Assembly (NCBI GenBank): GCA_019637395.1
Contig: JAHBVR010000011.1
Location: 248,001-312,000 of the forward strand
Origin: Vulcanimicrobiota bacterium
GTDB lineage: Bacteria > Vulcanimicrobiota > Xenobia > Xenobiales > JADMJV01
Direction: 5' to 3'
Length of the DNA stretch: 64,000 nt
The notes under the pieces are model-generated. The model did no database searches, was not told the DNA's origin, and saw only the letters and a program-made list of their open reading frames with translations. The translations under genes and the position numbers were made by a program. Within the stretch, counting starts at the first letter, position 1; every line of letters starts with the position of its first letter. Below are positions 34,152 through 44,100 of this stretch, piece by piece.

Positions 34152-34763
34152 GTGAGCGAACCTGTTGCGCGCCATCCCGCGCTGGACTTTCTGGCCCTGT
34201 TCCTATCGGCTGTGCTCAGCCCATTTCTGTGCGTTCCCTATTTCTGCATGGTCTTCGCGCGCGCCACCGCCCGCTCGGATTCCGAATACTATTTGCTGAC
34301 CGGCCTGTGCGTTCTTCTCTCCATCGGTGTGCCGGCCGCTTACATCAGTTGGCAGGTCTATCGGGGTAACATCACCGACATCCACGTGCGCTTACGCGAG
34401 CAACGCAAAGGGCCCTTTCGGGCCGGAATGGCCGGGTTGGGCACCCTGGTGCTGGTGCTCTGGCTGCTCGACGGACCACTCCGGCTGACCCAATTGTCCG
34501 GCCTGCTCTTTGTTCAAAGCTTCCTCTTCGAGATGATTTCACGCAGTTGGAAAATCAGCATGCACACCTCAGTCCTGGCCGCCTGCCTGGCCGGCTGCAT
34601 CGAACTGGCGGGCTGGTCCACCGCCAGCCTGCTCACCATCGTTCCTCTGTGCTGGGCCCGCCACTACCGCGGCCGCCACACCTGGGGCCAGGCCTTCGGC
34701 GGCGCCGCCCTCGGCTATGGCCTTACCATCTACCCCCTGCGCTGGCTGGCCAGTCTCTTATAG
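34152..34763 (+). CDS. PAP2-like membrane protein, 203 aa
   Basis: This protein starts at GTG 34152, 8 nt after a TATAAT hexamer (34138-34143). About five membrane helices are predicted. The segment SWKISMHTSV resembles the PAP2 phosphatase motif around K...SxHT, and HYRGRHTWGQAFGGAALGY matches the last motif with its Arg and His. PAP2 enzymes remove phosphate from lipid phosphates. The first signature motif is weak, so activity is not assured. Confidence 0.65.
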   Translation: MSEPVARHPALDFLALFLSAVLSPFLCVPYFCMVFARATARSDSEYYLLTGLCVLLSIGVPAAYISWQVYRGNITDIHVRLREQRKGPFRAGMAGLGTLVLVLWLLDGPLRLTQLSGLLFVQSFLFEMISRSWKISMHTSVLAACLAGCIELAGWSTASLLTIVPLCWARHYRGRHTWGQAFGGAALGYGLTIYPLRWLASLL

Positions 34764-34789
34764 CCGAGGATGTAAACAGCGGTCAGCGA

Positions 34790-35117
34790 ATGCAATCGGA
34801 AAGGAGTTTCGGCCTGGACAAATTTGACCGATTGCACCAGGAAGTCCAGGAGTTGAAGCAACGGCAGGCTCGTGACCATCAGAATCTTCCGGCAGGTCTG
34901 GCGACTCAGCGCGACAATACCCGCGAGGTGGCCGAGAAAGTAGATGTCGTGGTCGAGGAGCAGTCCAAAGCGGAGTCGCTGAGGCTCGGTGGAGCAAGCT
35001 CTCGGAACTCTTGAGCAGATGCTGCTCGAACTCCGCCGGGAGGTTGCCACCAAGGAGGAGCTTGCAGCGGTGATCCGCCGTCTGGAAGCTCTGGAGCACC
35101 GACCCCCGGCCGCGTAG
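34790..35117 (+). pseudogene. Frameshifted coiled-coil gene
   Basis: The frame from ATG 34790 reads a clear coiled coil (LDKFDRLHQEVQELKQRQA, later EKVDVVVEEQSKAESL) but ends at 35014 in a non-coiled tail. From 34983 the +1 frame takes over with heptad-rich sequence (GSVEQALGTLEQMLLELRRE then EELAAVIRRLEALEH) and stops at 35117. Joining the frames near 34980 gives one continuous coiled coil of about 108 residues. There is no classical slippery codon run, so a mutation or sequencing error is more likely than programmed shifting. Confidence 0.6.
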
Positions 35118-35125
35118 TAGTGAGG

Positions 35126-35617
35126 CTAGCCTGGTTGCTCCTCGGCTAAGGCGAGGGCCTGGCTGTCATAGAGGGCGAAGGGGTGTTTGGGGTTTGACTC
35201 CAGAGCTTTGGCAAAGGCGGCCCGGGCCAGGTTGCGCTCGCCCAGTTGGGCGTGGCAATTGCCCTTCAGATAGTAAAGATTGGCGTTGTTGGGGTCCAGG
35301 CCGAGGCCCATTTCGATCTGCTCCAGGGCCAGCACCAGGTAGACACCGCCCAGTTGGCAGTAAATGTTGGCCAGCATCGTCCAGGCGCGCACATTCTGAT
35401 AGTCCTCACGCACCCCTCGGGAGGCGAAACTGAGCGCTGGCTCCAGGTGCCCGCCCATAGCCTGCAGTTCGGCCATCAGCAAACAGGCCCCGGCATGCCG
35501 GGCATCGTGGCGTAAAGCCGAGATGCACTCGTCCACCGCGTCGCTAAAACGGCCTTCCTGCACGAGTCTTTGCGCGCGATCGGCGTGAATAAGAGCTTGT
35601 TCTTCATTGGGGAGCAT
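35126..35617 (-). CDS. TPR-repeat protein, 163 aa
   Basis: Three to four tetratricopeptide repeats are visible, for example GRFSDAVDECISALRHDARH, NVRAWTMLANIYCQLGG and NANLYYLKGNCHAQLGE with the alternating large/small pattern. It has no signal peptide, so it is a cytosolic protein-protein adaptor. The partner is unknown. It lies 36 bp downstream of the beta-propeller gene on the same strand and may share its transcript. Confidence 0.8.
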   Translation of the reverse strand: MLPNEEQALIHADRAQRLVQEGRFSDAVDECISALRHDARHAGACLLMAELQAMGGHLEPALSFASRGVREDYQNVRAWTMLANIYCQLGGVYLVLALEQIEMGLGLDPNNANLYYLKGNCHAQLGERNLARAAFAKALESNPKHPFALYDSQALALAEEQPG

Positions 35618-35653
35618 TTGGCCATGTTACCTCGCCCCCACCTCGTTTCCCTG

Positions 35654-37420
35654 CTACGGTAGCACCACCCGCTGCAGGCAGCGCCCGCCGATGTCGATCA
35701 GGTAGAGCAATTTGCCGCCTTGCCAGGCCCCTCCGAACTCTCCGAAGACAGGATTGCGGCCTTCCTTGAAGGTCAGGCCGTACTCGCGCTGGGCCTGCAG
35801 TTCTTTATTGAAAAGCACAATCGAGCCGTTGCTGGGGACGAGCAGCTTGCCTTGCCAGGGAATCAGGTCTTCTTGCGGCTTGAGCACGATGCGCCGTGAG
35901 TTGGCCCCGGGGGGAGAGAGTCCGGGGCCGTCCCCGCCTGCTTCGGCCGCCTTCTGACCGCGGGCCAGATAGCGCAGCAAGGTGGGCGCATCCTCCCAAC
36001 CGCGCACCGTCTTGGCCCGCGACTGATAGATGTAGAGATCCCCGCTGGCGTCACAGGCGATTTTGACGACCGGATCGCCCCAACTGGGGCACAGGCTGCG
36101 CTGAGCCAGCAATTTACCGTCCAGGTTGCGCGTCTGCAGCACCACGTCGCCCTTCTGGTCGCGCGGATAGACGACGCAGTAGAGCAGCTTGTAGGGATTG
36201 AAAGCGATACTGCGCGGAATACCGCGCGGATCTCCATTCTGAATTCCTATGGTAATGGGCTTTTGCCAACCGCTGCCGAATTTGAAGCGCTGCAGACGGC
36301 AGTTGCCGGCGTCGGCTACCCACACCTGGCCGTCCGGGCCGTAACTCAGATCGGCGGGATTGACCAGTTGCCCTTTCGGTTCCGCCGAGGGCACCCAGGA
36401 CATGTTGCGCTCCAGCTTGCCGCCGGGATGGATCTTCAAAAGCTGGCTTTTGGAATTCCACTGGTGAATACGCCCCTGATAATCCAGCCGGAAACCGGGG
36501 TCGGGACTGACCGCCACCCGCTCGGGTTGAGGGAACTCGCTGAGGACCTTGCCACCGGCCGTCATCTTCAAAACCATACCGTCGCGCCGATCGGGGTTGC
36601 GCAGATAGACGAAAAAGTCCCCGTCCTCGTTCATGCTCAGAGCGATCGGCTCGCCCTCGCGGAAGGCGTCGCTCTCCCTTACTTGCGATTCCATATTGCC
36701 GTCAGGAGCATAGCGGCGAAGCCAGTCACGCCCGGCCAACCCGAGCACGTCCGTGCCGGTCAGGTACATGGCCTGAGCGCCATCCACTTCGTAACGCGTG
36801 CCGCCCTCGGAATTGATGACGTGCAGTCCCCAGGTATCCAGACAATAAAAATTGCCCTGGCTGTCCACCGCCAACTGCACCGGCCGGCGCAGCGAGGGGG
36901 TACGCCTGGCCCCAAAGTATTGGCCGGAGGGATTGAAGCCATAGACCTTGCGATTCTGCTCGCTCCAAACCCAATAATTCCCCTCTAAATCCCGGGCCAG
37001 GGCCACGCCGCCACGGATCGGCTCGGGGGCACCGCTGAAAGGGGTCCATTCCAGACTGTGCGGCCCGGGCACCAGTGCCCCTTTGACCAGTTGCTGCCCC
37101 GGTTCCGCCACCAGCAGAGCCGACTTGGCCAGGCGCCCTACCCACTGCGACAAGACCGTCACCCCCGTGAGTTGCTGGCGCACCTCGGCCTGGCCGCCGC
37201 GATGCTCGATCAGTTCGCCATCGCGCGTGTAGACGTCCATATAGCCGTCGCCCTCGTAAAGCACGTAGAGCCGTCCGGCCGCGTCCTGAGTGACGTCGGT
37301 GGGAGCGGCGCTGCCCAGCGGCTGCAGGCGAATCTCCTGTTTGCACATCAATCGGCTCTGCTGGGCCCAGACCAGGCCGGTCAGCAAAGTCACGGACAAC
37401 AGACGCTTCAGACTAACCAT
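35654..37420 (-). CDS. Exported NHL-type beta-propeller protein
   Basis: A signal peptide ([20 protein letters not shown]) is followed by repeats with the NHL/strictosidine-synthase look: [46 protein letters not shown]. Six or so blades account for most of the 588 residues. Such proteins bind ligands or partners in the periplasm or outside; no catalytic residues stand out. It overlaps the end of hemB by 13 bp. Confidence 0.78.
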   Translation of the reverse strand: MVSLKRLLSVTLLTGLVWAQQSRLMCKQEIRLQPLGSAAPTDVTQDAAGRLYVLYEGDGYMDVYTRDGELIEHRGGQAEVRQQLTGVTVLSQWVGRLAKSALLVAEPGQQLVKGALVPGPHSLEWTPFSGAPEPIRGGVALARDLEGNYWVWSEQNRKVYGFNPSGQYFGARRTPSLRRPVQLAVDSQGNFYCLDTWGLHVINSEGGTRYEVDGAQAMYLTGTDVLGLAGRDWLRRYAPDGNMESQVRESDAFREGEPIALSMNEDGDFFVYLRNPDRRDGMVLKMTAGGKVLSEFPQPERVAVSPDPGFRLDYQGRIHQWNSKSQLLKIHPGGKLERNMSWVPSAEPKGQLVNPADLSYGPDGQVWVADAGNCRLQRFKFGSGWQKPITIGIQNGDPRGIPRSIAFNPYKLLYCVVYPRDQKGDVVLQTRNLDGKLLAQRSLCPSWGDPVVKIACDASGDLYIYQSRAKTVRGWEDAPTLLRYLARGQKAAEAGGDGPGLSPPGANSRRIVLKPQEDLIPWQGKLLVPSNGSIVLFNKELQAQREYGLTFKEGRNPVFGEFGGAWQGGKLLYLIDIGGRCLQRVVLP

Positions 37421-38394
37421 CGAGCAGCTTCCCGGGCGTGATAGGTGAGGATCAGATCGGCGCCGGCGCGCTTCATGGAAAGCAGAGTTTCCAGCGTGGC
37501 CAGCTTTTCATCCAGCCAGCCATTGGCGGCCGCCGCCTTGATCATCGAATACTCCCCGCTGACATTGTAGCAGGCCAGCGGCAGCGCAAAATGCTCGCGT
37601 AAATCCCGGAGGATGTCGAGATAAGCCAGGGCCGGCTTGACCATTAGCCAATCGGCCCCTTCCTGCAGGTCCAGCGCGGCTTCCCGCAGAGCTTCCCGCC
37701 GATTGGCCGAGTCCATCTGATAGCTGCGACGATCCCCGAAGGAAGGCTTGGAATCGGCCGCCTCGCGAAACGGCCCGTAGTAAGCCGAGGCAAACTTGAC
37801 CGCATAGCTGAGGATACCGGTAGGCTGAAAGCCGGCTGCGTCCAGGGCCGCTCGGATGGCCCCCACGCGCCCATCCATCATATCCGAAGGAGCCACCAGG
37901 TCAGCGCCAGCGCGGGCATGAGAAACGGCCGTCTGAGCCAGAATCTGGAGGGCCGCGTCGTTGTCGACGGTGTCACCACGAAGGGGACCGCAATGGCCGT
38001 GGTCGGTGTACTGGCACAGGCACACGTCGGTCATCACCACTAACTGGGGGAAAGCTCGCTTCAGTTCGCGCACGGCCCGCTGCACCGGCGCATTGTCGGC
38101 GTAGGCCTGCGAACCTTCGGCGTCTTTGCCGGCGGGCAGCCCAAATAGAATCACCGAGCGGATACCTTCGGCCAGGGCCGCCTCCACCTCGCCAACCACC
38201 TTGTCCACGCTCCAGCGGTGCTGGCCGGGCAGAGCCTGGATCGGCTGAACCACGTTCTCCCCCTCGACCACAAAGAGGGGATAGCAGAAATCGTTGGGAG
38301 TCAGTTGCGTTTCGCGCACCAGCGCGCGCAACTCGGCGCTGCCGCGCAGCCGCCGCATTCGCGTTACAGGGAAATTTGGGCCGGAGAAGTTCAT
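37408..38394 (-). CDS. hemB: Porphobilinogen synthase
   Basis: HemB condenses two 5-aminolevulinate molecules to porphobilinogen in haem and cobalamin synthesis. The 328-aa protein has the zinc-binding cysteine site [14 protein letters not shown] (about 119-132), [14 protein letters not shown], the first active lysine in [13 protein letters not shown] and the Schiff-base lysine in [10 protein letters not shown]. The Cys-rich site marks the zinc-dependent class. Length is normal. The other haem genes are not in the window. Confidence 0.96.
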   Translation of the reverse strand: MNFSGPNFPVTRMRRLRGSAELRALVRETQLTPNDFCYPLFVVEGENVVQPIQALPGQHRWSVDKVVGEVEAALAEGIRSVILFGLPAGKDAEGSQAYADNAPVQRAVRELKRAFPQLVVMTDVCLCQYTDHGHCGPLRGDTVDNDAALQILAQTAVSHARAGADLVAPSDMMDGRVGAIRAALDAAGFQPTGILSYAVKFASAYYGPFREAADSKPSFGDRRSYQMDSANRREALREAALDLQEGADWLMVKPALAYLDILRDLREHFALPLACYNVSGEYSMIKAAAANGWLDEKLATLETLLSMKRAGADLILTYHAREAARWLV

Positions 38395-38452
38395 ACCGGG
38401 CGCCGTTCCACCCGGGGCGGATTTTTCCCTTATACGGTCGAATTCTCAGGGG

Positions 38453-39130
38453 ATGACACTCGACTTTAGTCAGGCAGCCGTCCGCCGCCGTTTCTATCTA
38501 GAGCGTGGTCTGAGAAAACGTCCGGTAGGAAGCGGCAGCGATCTGGAGGGTCTCATGGAGGCGCCCAGAAAGCCCCTGCCTGTGAATCCTAAAGATGTAC
38601 TTGTGGGAATTTCCGCCGTAGTGGTAGGCGGAGTAGCCACTCGGATGTACTCGCCTGAGCGCGTGACCGAGGACCTCGATGTATTGGTCGAACACAAACA
38701 CTTTCACGAAGCCTCGGAGAAGCTGCGTTTGGCAAGCTATACCAAGGTGCGTGACCTGTTTTTTCCCAATGCATCGCTGGGGCTCTATGGAGAAGCCTGG
38801 TCCAAGGATGGCTTAAAAATTGATTTGCTGGCCACGCCCCAAAAGTGGGGGCGCCAGGCCGTAAAGAAGCACGTTCAGGACCCGACGGGTTTACCCATCG
38901 TTACGCTGCCTTACCTGGTGCTTATGAAAATTGATTCGGCTCGAGGTATTGACCAGGGCGATCTTTCCCGCATGCTGGGCCGCCTCAGCGAAGCAGAATG
39001 CGAAGACCTGATCCGGGAGGTGGCCTGCCACTCGACAGACCCCAGCTTTGCCGACGATGTGCGCCAGTATGCCCAACTGGGGCGCTGGGAATGGGAAAAA
39101 CCTACACCCTCTCGACCAGATCCGGGCTGA
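38453..39130 (+). CDS. AbiEii-like nucleotidyltransferase-fold protein
   Basis: The start is the ATG at 38453 (225 aa); the upstream frame overlaps hemB and is rejected. The fold is indicated by VVGGVATRMYS followed by TEDLDVLV (about 55-80), a later Asp in GLKIDLLATP, and LPYLVLMKIDSARGIDQGDL. These match the minimal nucleotidyltransferase group that includes AbiEii-type toxins and DUF6036-like proteins. No AbiEi-type antitoxin is adjacent. Role unknown. It overlaps the convergent FMN oxidase by 29 bp. Confidence 0.7.
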   Translation: MTLDFSQAAVRRRFYLERGLRKRPVGSGSDLEGLMEAPRKPLPVNPKDVLVGISAVVVGGVATRMYSPERVTEDLDVLVEHKHFHEASEKLRLASYTKVRDLFFPNASLGLYGEAWSKDGLKIDLLATPQKWGRQAVKKHVQDPTGLPIVTLPYLVLMKIDSARGIDQGDLSRMLGRLSEAECEDLIREVACHSTDPSFADDVRQYAQLGRWEWEKPTPSRPDPG

Positions 39131-40163
39131 GCTGGTCCAGCCGGCTGCAGCCGGTCAGCAGCATGGCCTCGATCAGCTCGGCCCGCAGGGTCTGGAAAAC
39201 CTGGCGCACGCCCGCTTCACCGGCGGCGGCCAGGCCCCAGAGCAGGGGTCGGCCCACCAGCACCACCCGGGCTCCCAGACAGCAGGCCAGCATGGCGTCG
39301 GCGCCGCGGCGCACACCCCCGTCCATCCACACCTCCACCGACGCATCCAAAGCCTGGCGCACTCGGGCCACGCAGTGCAGGGTGGCCGGCGAATGATCGA
39401 GCTGGCGCCCGCCGTGATTGGAGACCACCACCGCCCGAGCACCGATTTTGGCGGCCTGGGCCGCATCCTCCGGCCGCACCACGCCTTTGACCACCACCGG
39501 CAGATCGGTCTGTTGCACCAGCCATTCCAGGTCTTGAAAGGAAAGCCCCGGATCGAGATGGCGCTGCACATAAGTGTCCAATCCCCCACCATCCAGTGTC
39601 TCCTTACCGGTGCCGTTCAAGTTGGCCAACACCAACCCGGGCGGCAGGGTAAAGCGGTTGCGGGTGTCTTTTTCGCGCACCGCCAGCACCGGCGCGTCCA
39701 CCGTGACCACCAGAGCCCGGGCCCCGGCGGCCCGGGCCCGCTGTACCAGCTCACGCGTAATGCCTCGGTCTTTATAGACATAGAGCTGAAAGAGCACCGG
39801 CCCGCTGGCCTGCCGGACCACTTCTTCGATGGGCGTATTCGAGAGCGTGCTCAGAATGAAAAGGCTGCCCTCGGCGGTGACGGCGCGCGCGCTGGCCGCC
39901 TCGGCTCCGCCATCGGCCATGCCGTGGAAAGCGGTGGGGGCGGCTAAAATCGGCATGCTTACCGGCATTCCCAGCACCTCGGTGGCAAGCTCCACCTCGC
40001 GCACTCCGGCCAGCACCCTGTAGTGAACGGCATATTCGGCGAAGGCCTGGCGATTGCGCCGCAAGGAAATCTCGTCGCGGGCTCCGCCCCGGTAATAATC
40101 GTAAGCCGACTGACTCAACCGGGCGGCCGCCAGCGCCTCAAAGTCGTGCACATTAATAAGCAT
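39102..40163 (-). CDS. FMN-dependent alpha-hydroxy acid dehydrogenase/oxidase
   Basis: This 353-aa TIM-barrel flavoprotein belongs to the lactate/glycolate oxidase family. It has the active-site SNHGGRQLDHSPAT (catalytic His and Arg), DGGVRRGADAMLA and the FMN phosphate-binding GARVVLVGRPLLWG. It oxidises a 2-hydroxy acid; which one cannot be decided. Glycolate or lactate are usual. The N-terminal segment (AYDYYRGGARDEISLRRN) is typical. Confidence 0.92.
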   Translation of the reverse strand: MLINVHDFEALAAARLSQSAYDYYRGGARDEISLRRNRQAFAEYAVHYRVLAGVREVELATEVLGMPVSMPILAAPTAFHGMADGGAEAASARAVTAEGSLFILSTLSNTPIEEVVRQASGPVLFQLYVYKDRGITRELVQRARAAGARALVVTVDAPVLAVREKDTRNRFTLPPGLVLANLNGTGKETLDGGGLDTYVQRHLDPGLSFQDLEWLVQQTDLPVVVKGVVRPEDAAQAAKIGARAVVVSNHGGRQLDHSPATLHCVARVRQALDASVEVWMDGGVRRGADAMLACCLGARVVLVGRPLLWGLAAAGEAGVRQVFQTLRAELIEAMLLTGCSRLDQLSPDLVERV

Positions 40164-40946
40164 TTAGCCTCCCGCGCGCTGCCGGCGCAATTCTTCCAGT
40201 TGGTCGCGCAGCAAACCGGCGGATTCCACCAGCTGCGCCAGCTCCGGCTCCAGGCCGGATTTTTCCAAAGTTCTCCAGATGGGCCCGCCCCTGAAGAGAG
40301 CCAGCTGGATGCGCGCCTGTTGGGTCACCAGTTGCGTTCGGGCCAACTCTTCCAATTGGCGGCCGCGCTGCTCCCACTCCAGGCGAGCCGGCGGCGGGGC
40401 GCTCTTGAGGCTGTCCAACCGCCCGTTCAGCGTCTCATAGGAGTCGATGGCGGTCTCGTAGTCCCGTAGCAGAGCCGCGAAGTTCTTCTTGCCGGTGCGC
40501 CGGCACAGCTCCTCGGCAGCCCGCCGGTCCGCATAGAAAGAGAGTCGCCAGAAGGGAGTGGCATAGCGGCCGGTGCCGTAGCCGAGGCGCAACAGCAAGG
40601 CAAAGCGAGGGTGGCCGTGGCACTGGCGAATCAGCGGCACCAGGGCGGCTTGATGGTCGCGGATACGCTTGATTTCGGCTTGAGCCAGGCGCTGGCTCTC
40701 GCTGACCGAGAGGGCGAACTCTGGGAGACTCTCGAGATGCTGGCGGCGCTCCACAATCTGCTGTCGTTCCGCCTCCAGGATATCAAAGAGAACGGGCAGC
40801 AAGAAAGAGAGTCCGGTGCGCCGCTGCGCCAGCGCCACCACCTCCCGATCCAGGCTGGGCAGCAAATGCACAGAGAGCTTCCGGGTCTCCTGGCGCAACG
40901 AATCCTCGACGCGAACAATCTGTTCGCGCAGCCAGTGGTCAGCCAT
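40164..40946 (-). CDS. Hypothetical helical protein, 260 aa
   Basis: The start is set at the ATG at 40946 (MADHWLREQ), which overlaps the previous gene by 8 bp; 24 extra upstream codons are not supported. The protein is almost entirely helical and charged (EAERQQIVERRQHLESLPEF), with long coiled-coil stretches and no motif. It is translated with the small upstream gene and ends directly before the FMN oxidase start, so a three-gene unit is possible. Confidence 0.65.
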   Translation of the reverse strand: MADHWLREQIVRVEDSLRQETRKLSVHLLPSLDREVVALAQRRTGLSFLLPVLFDILEAERQQIVERRQHLESLPEFALSVSESQRLAQAEIKRIRDHQAALVPLIRQCHGHPRFALLLRLGYGTGRYATPFWRLSFYADRRAAEELCRRTGKKNFAALLRDYETAIDSYETLNGRLDSLKSAPPPARLEWEQRGRQLEELARTQLVTQQARIQLALFRGGPIWRTLEKSGLEPELAQLVESAGLLRDQLEELRRQRAGG

Positions 40947-41238
40947 CTTGCTCGATTTGCCGGAAGAACTCGAAAACCGCGGCCAGCATGGCGTTGGCGT
41001 CGGGCACCTGGGCTTCATCGATCAGAAAAATGCGGCAGGCACTGTGGGCCATCAGGAGATCTAGGGGCCCGGGCTCGATGCCGTCTTCCTCGGTCAAATA
41101 CTCGTAGCCTACCTGGGCTTCCGGATCGAAGCCGTCCAGCTCGATGCAGACGCCGCCTTCCAAAAACAACTGGAAGTTTTCCACGATTTCGTAGCCCTGA
41201 GCCTCGAAAGCTTCCTTCAAAACCACCCGACCCGCCAT
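40939..41238 (-). CDS. Hypothetical protein, 99 aa
   Basis: The ATG at 41238 has a GGAG site about 10 nt upstream; a GTG 12 bp further up is the alternative. The small acidic alpha/beta protein (GVCIELDGFDPEAQVGYEYL) looks like a single domain with a central strand and an ending helix. It might be nuclease-like by its EL-D and E-Y pattern, but that is too weak to claim. It starts a minus-strand unit divergent from pepT. Confidence 0.6.
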   Translation of the reverse strand: MAGRVVLKEAFEAQGYEIVENFQLFLEGGVCIELDGFDPEAQVGYEYLTEEDGIEPGPLDLLMAHSACRIFLIDEAQVPDANAMLAAVFEFFRQIEQDG

Positions 41239-41301
41239 CTCGCTGAGCACTCCGACGACTTACACCAGGGATCTGCTCATCCCTTCGCAAAATCTCAGCG
41301 C

Positions 41302-42549
41302 ATGTGGAACCAGCAACTTGAAGAGCGCATCCTGCGCTACACCGCCATCGCCACCCCCAGCGACTCGGCCAGCCCGACCGCTCCGAGCACCGAGTGCCAA
41401 TGGGACCTGCTCCGCGTCCTGGAGCAAGAGTTGCGCGCCATGGGCGCGGCCGAAGTGGAACTGGGCGAGTTCGGCCATTTGATGGCCACCGTACCCGGCA
41501 ACAGCGCAGGACCGGTGGTTGCCTGGATGGCCCACGTGGACACCAGCCAGCAGTTCAATGGACTCAACGTCAAGCCCATCGTGCACCGCGCCTACGCCGG
41601 CGGCGATATTGTGCTGCCCGACGATCCCACCCAGGTCATTTCCCCAGAAGAATTCCCCTACTTGAAGGGCAAAGTCGGCCACGACATCGTGACCGCCAGC
41701 GGCACCAGCCTGCTCGGCGCCGACGACAAAGCCGGCGCGGCCATCGTCATGACTCTGGCCGAGCACCTGCTCAAGCATCCCGAGATTCCGCGCCCGCGCA
41801 CGCGCCTCTGTTTCACCCCCGACGAAGAGATCGGGCGCGGCGTCAAGCACCTGGATTTTGCCAGGCTGGGTGCGGACTACGCCTATACCCTGGACGGTGG
41901 CGACGTGGGCGAGTTGTGCAACGAAACCTTCTCGGCCGATAAAGCCGTCATCACCGTCACCGGTGTCTCCATTCATCCCGGCTGGGCCAAGGACAAACTG
42001 GTCAACGCCCTGCATCTGGCCTGCCAGATCGTGGAGATGTTGCCCAAGGTCACGCGCACTCCCGAAACCACTGAGGGAAAGCAGGGATTCATCCACGTTA
42101 CCACGCTGGAAGGCGGGTCCTCCGAAGCCAAGATTCAAATCATTATCCGCGATTTTGAGCTGGAAGGCCTGCGCTCCCACCGCGAACTGATCTCCTCCGT
42201 ATGCACGGCCGTCGGCCTGGCTGAGCCGCGCGCTCAGGTGAAAGTCGAATTCGTCGAGCAATACCGCAACATGCGCTACTGGCTGGACAAGGACCAGCGC
42301 CCTGTGGAACTGGCTCTGGAAGCCTATCGCAAGGCCGGTATCACTCCCCATCTAACCGGCATCCGGGGCGGCACCGACGGCTCCTGGCTGACCGAGAAGG
42401 GTCTGCTCACCCCCAACCTGTTTGCCGGCATGCAAAACGTGCACGGCCCCCTGGAATGGGTCAGTATTCAGGATATGAACCAATCGGTAGGCATGTGCCT
42501 GGAACTGGTCCAGCTTTACGCCCGCCAACCGGCGGCAGCTAAAAGCTAA
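41302..42549 (+). CDS. pepT: Peptidase T (tripeptide aminopeptidase)
   Basis: PepT removes N-terminal residues from tripeptides in the cytosol. The 415-aa M20-family protein has the first zinc site AHVDTS (about 77), LLGADDKAGAA, the catalytic and metal DEEIGRG (about 174) and the dimerisation-domain HPGWAKDKLVNAL. The late His ligand region RGGTDGSWLTEKG is also present. All expected ligands are visible, so it should be active. Confidence 0.94.
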   Translation: MWNQQLEERILRYTAIATPSDSASPTAPSTECQWDLLRVLEQELRAMGAAEVELGEFGHLMATVPGNSAGPVVAWMAHVDTSQQFNGLNVKPIVHRAYAGGDIVLPDDPTQVISPEEFPYLKGKVGHDIVTASGTSLLGADDKAGAAIVMTLAEHLLKHPEIPRPRTRLCFTPDEEIGRGVKHLDFARLGADYAYTLDGGDVGELCNETFSADKAVITVTGVSIHPGWAKDKLVNALHLACQIVEMLPKVTRTPETTEGKQGFIHVTTLEGGSSEAKIQIIIRDFELEGLRSHRELISSVCTAVGLAEPRAQVKVEFVEQYRNMRYWLDKDQRPVELALEAYRKAGITPHLTGIRGGTDGSWLTEKGLLTPNLFAGMQNVHGPLEWVSIQDMNQSVGMCLELVQLYARQPAAAKS

Positions 42550-42583
42550 CTTTTCCGCAACGTTTTCGATCCGCGGTTCGGGT

Positions 42584-42589
42584 AATAAT
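42584..42589 (+). promoter_or_regulatory. -10-like AATAAT, predicted leaderless start
   Basis: AATAAT differs from the -10 consensus at one base and ends 6 nt before the ATG at 42596. No Shine-Dalgarno sequence fits between them. Confidence 0.5.
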
Positions 42590-42595
42590 AACTCT

Positions 42596-42934
42596 ATGAA
42601 GAAGTTGTTCTTGCTGGTCCTGCTGAGCACCGCGGCCGCCGCCGAACCCGTCGGCTTCTCCCCCACCATGCCCTTTGGCATCCCCGCCTCGGCCTATCGT
42701 TCGCAAGACCCGGTGAACAACGCCGGTCCCGCTCACGTGCCCTACGACTACAACCAGGGCTACGGTTATTATTACTACTATTACGGGGGCGGCAGCGGAA
42801 TGGCTACTCCCGGTACCAACCGCAGCACCGGTTACGGCGCCACGCTACCCACTTACACTCAGGAGCCGCCTAAGGGTCTGGATTCCTACAACCAGAGCAG
42901 CCGGCGCAAGAGCGACACCCTGCCCGGCTACTGA
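42596..42934 (+). CDS. Small exported Tyr/Gly-rich protein, 112 aa
   Basis: A Sec signal peptide (MKKLFLLVLLSTAAAA) is followed by a short mature region with a striking run of tyrosines (GYGYYYYYYGGG) and further Gly/Ser/Thr-rich sequence. Tyr-Gly-rich segments favour aggregation or surface layers, but no family fits. The stop is followed directly by the MBL hydrolase ATG. Confidence 0.68.
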   Translation: MKKLFLLVLLSTAAAAEPVGFSPTMPFGIPASAYRSQDPVNNAGPAHVPYDYNQGYGYYYYYYGGGSGMATPGTNRSTGYGATLPTYTQEPPKGLDSYNQSSRRKSDTLPGY

Positions 42935-43762
42935 ATGCTCGTCGAACAAGACCTGACCCTGGAACTGCTGCCCAACGGCGGCTGGGATGCGCGCATTGAA
43001 GTCATTCAGGTCGGCGATCTGGTGCGCAGCCACCTGATCTACACCGAGAACTTTACGGTCGTCTACGACACCTTGCTCGGCCCTCTGAGCGGCGGCTACC
43101 TGGCCCGGCGCGCGGCCGAGCGCGGCAAACCCGTGCTGGTGGTGGATTCCCATTCCGACTGGGATCACTACTGGGGCAACCAGTGTTTTACGGCGCCCAT
43201 CCTGGGCCTGCAGTTGACGGCCGAACGTATTCTGGGTGAATTCGGCCGGGCCGAACTGGAGAAGAAGTCCAAAGAGCACGCCAGTTATGCCGCCGTGAAG
43301 TTGGTCGCTCCCAGCGTACGTCTGCAGGGTGAAACCACCCTGCACGGCGGCGACCTCACGCTGCAACTGCTGCATACCCCGGGCCACCGTCCGGACCATC
43401 TGGCCCTTTACATTCCCGAAATCAAGACGCTTTTGCCAGGTGACGCGGTGGAAACTCCCTTCGCTCTGCTCGATGAAGTCGATCCAGGGCATGATCTAGA
43501 ACAGATGGAAGCAACTTTGGAGCGATTCCTTACGCTGGATGTCGACTGGTTGCTGTGCAATCACGCGCCCCCTCAAGCCGGTAAAGAGCTGGTTCGCTCC
43601 AATCTTCATTTTTATCGGGAACTTCGCCAGCAGGCTCGCCTATCTGACAGTGTCGAAAGCCTCATCCGACAGTTTCCTTACAATGGGCCGACCGATGCCG
43701 ATTTCTATCGCCAGGACCATGCCCGCATCTGCCAGGCGGCCTGGTCGGCCGCCCATCCTTGA
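42935..43762 (+). CDS. MBL-fold metallo-hydrolase
   Basis: This 275-aa protein begins directly after the upstream stop. The binuclear metal site is HSDWDHYW (about 72-79, the HxxxDH motif, Ser variant), HTPGHRPDH and PGDAV. MBL enzymes hydrolyse thioesters, lactones, phosphodiesters and other bonds; the substrate is unknown. The first His position of the usual HxHxDH reads H-S-D, which is accepted in the family. Confidence 0.85.
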   Translation: MLVEQDLTLELLPNGGWDARIEVIQVGDLVRSHLIYTENFTVVYDTLLGPLSGGYLARRAAERGKPVLVVDSHSDWDHYWGNQCFTAPILGLQLTAERILGEFGRAELEKKSKEHASYAAVKLVAPSVRLQGETTLHGGDLTLQLLHTPGHRPDHLALYIPEIKTLLPGDAVETPFALLDEVDPGHDLEQMEATLERFLTLDVDWLLCNHAPPQAGKELVRSNLHFYRELRQQARLSDSVESLIRQFPYNGPTDADFYRQDHARICQAAWSAAHP

Positions 43763-44100
43763 ACCTTCCCTGGCTTGACGGACAACGAGTGCTGCTGGCC
43801 AACTACGAGGTGCGCCACGCCGACGCGCTACAGAGCATGGCCGAACTCATCGGCGCTGGTTGAAAGAATGCCGGGAGTTCGTGCACGGTAAGCTGGGGGA
43901 ACAGTGGCACAGCCACATGGCGGGCTCGATCATGGGCTTCTCCCCTGACGCTGCTCTACTGGTTCTTCGATCTGCCCGGTCTGGCCGAGCAACGTTCCTA
44001 TCTGCAAGAAGCCCTGCCACGGAATCGCTCGGACAATTCCACAAAACCATCCAGAACTATCGTCGTCAAACGTTGTTTTATACCCAGCCAAGATATTCCT
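43759..44100 (+). pseudogene. Decayed gene remnant
   Basis: A TTG overlapping the previous stop opens a 34-codon frame (NLPWLDGQRVLLANYEVRHA) that ends at 43863. Protein-like sequence then continues in another frame (KECREFVHGKLGEQWHSHMA) and returns to the first near 43948 (LLYWFFDLPGLAEQRSYLQE). This looks like one former protein broken by two indels. The original family is not recognised, and the pattern could be coincidental. Confidence 0.35.

Noticed and set aside
34547-34789. Upstream extension of the coiled-coil frame
   Set aside because: It overlaps the PAP2-like membrane gene and reads as Pro/Arg/His-rich shadow sequence.
38453-39130. AbiE toxin-antitoxin system
   Set aside because: The nucleotidyltransferase-like protein has no AbiEi-type partner upstream; hemB and an FMN oxidase flank it.
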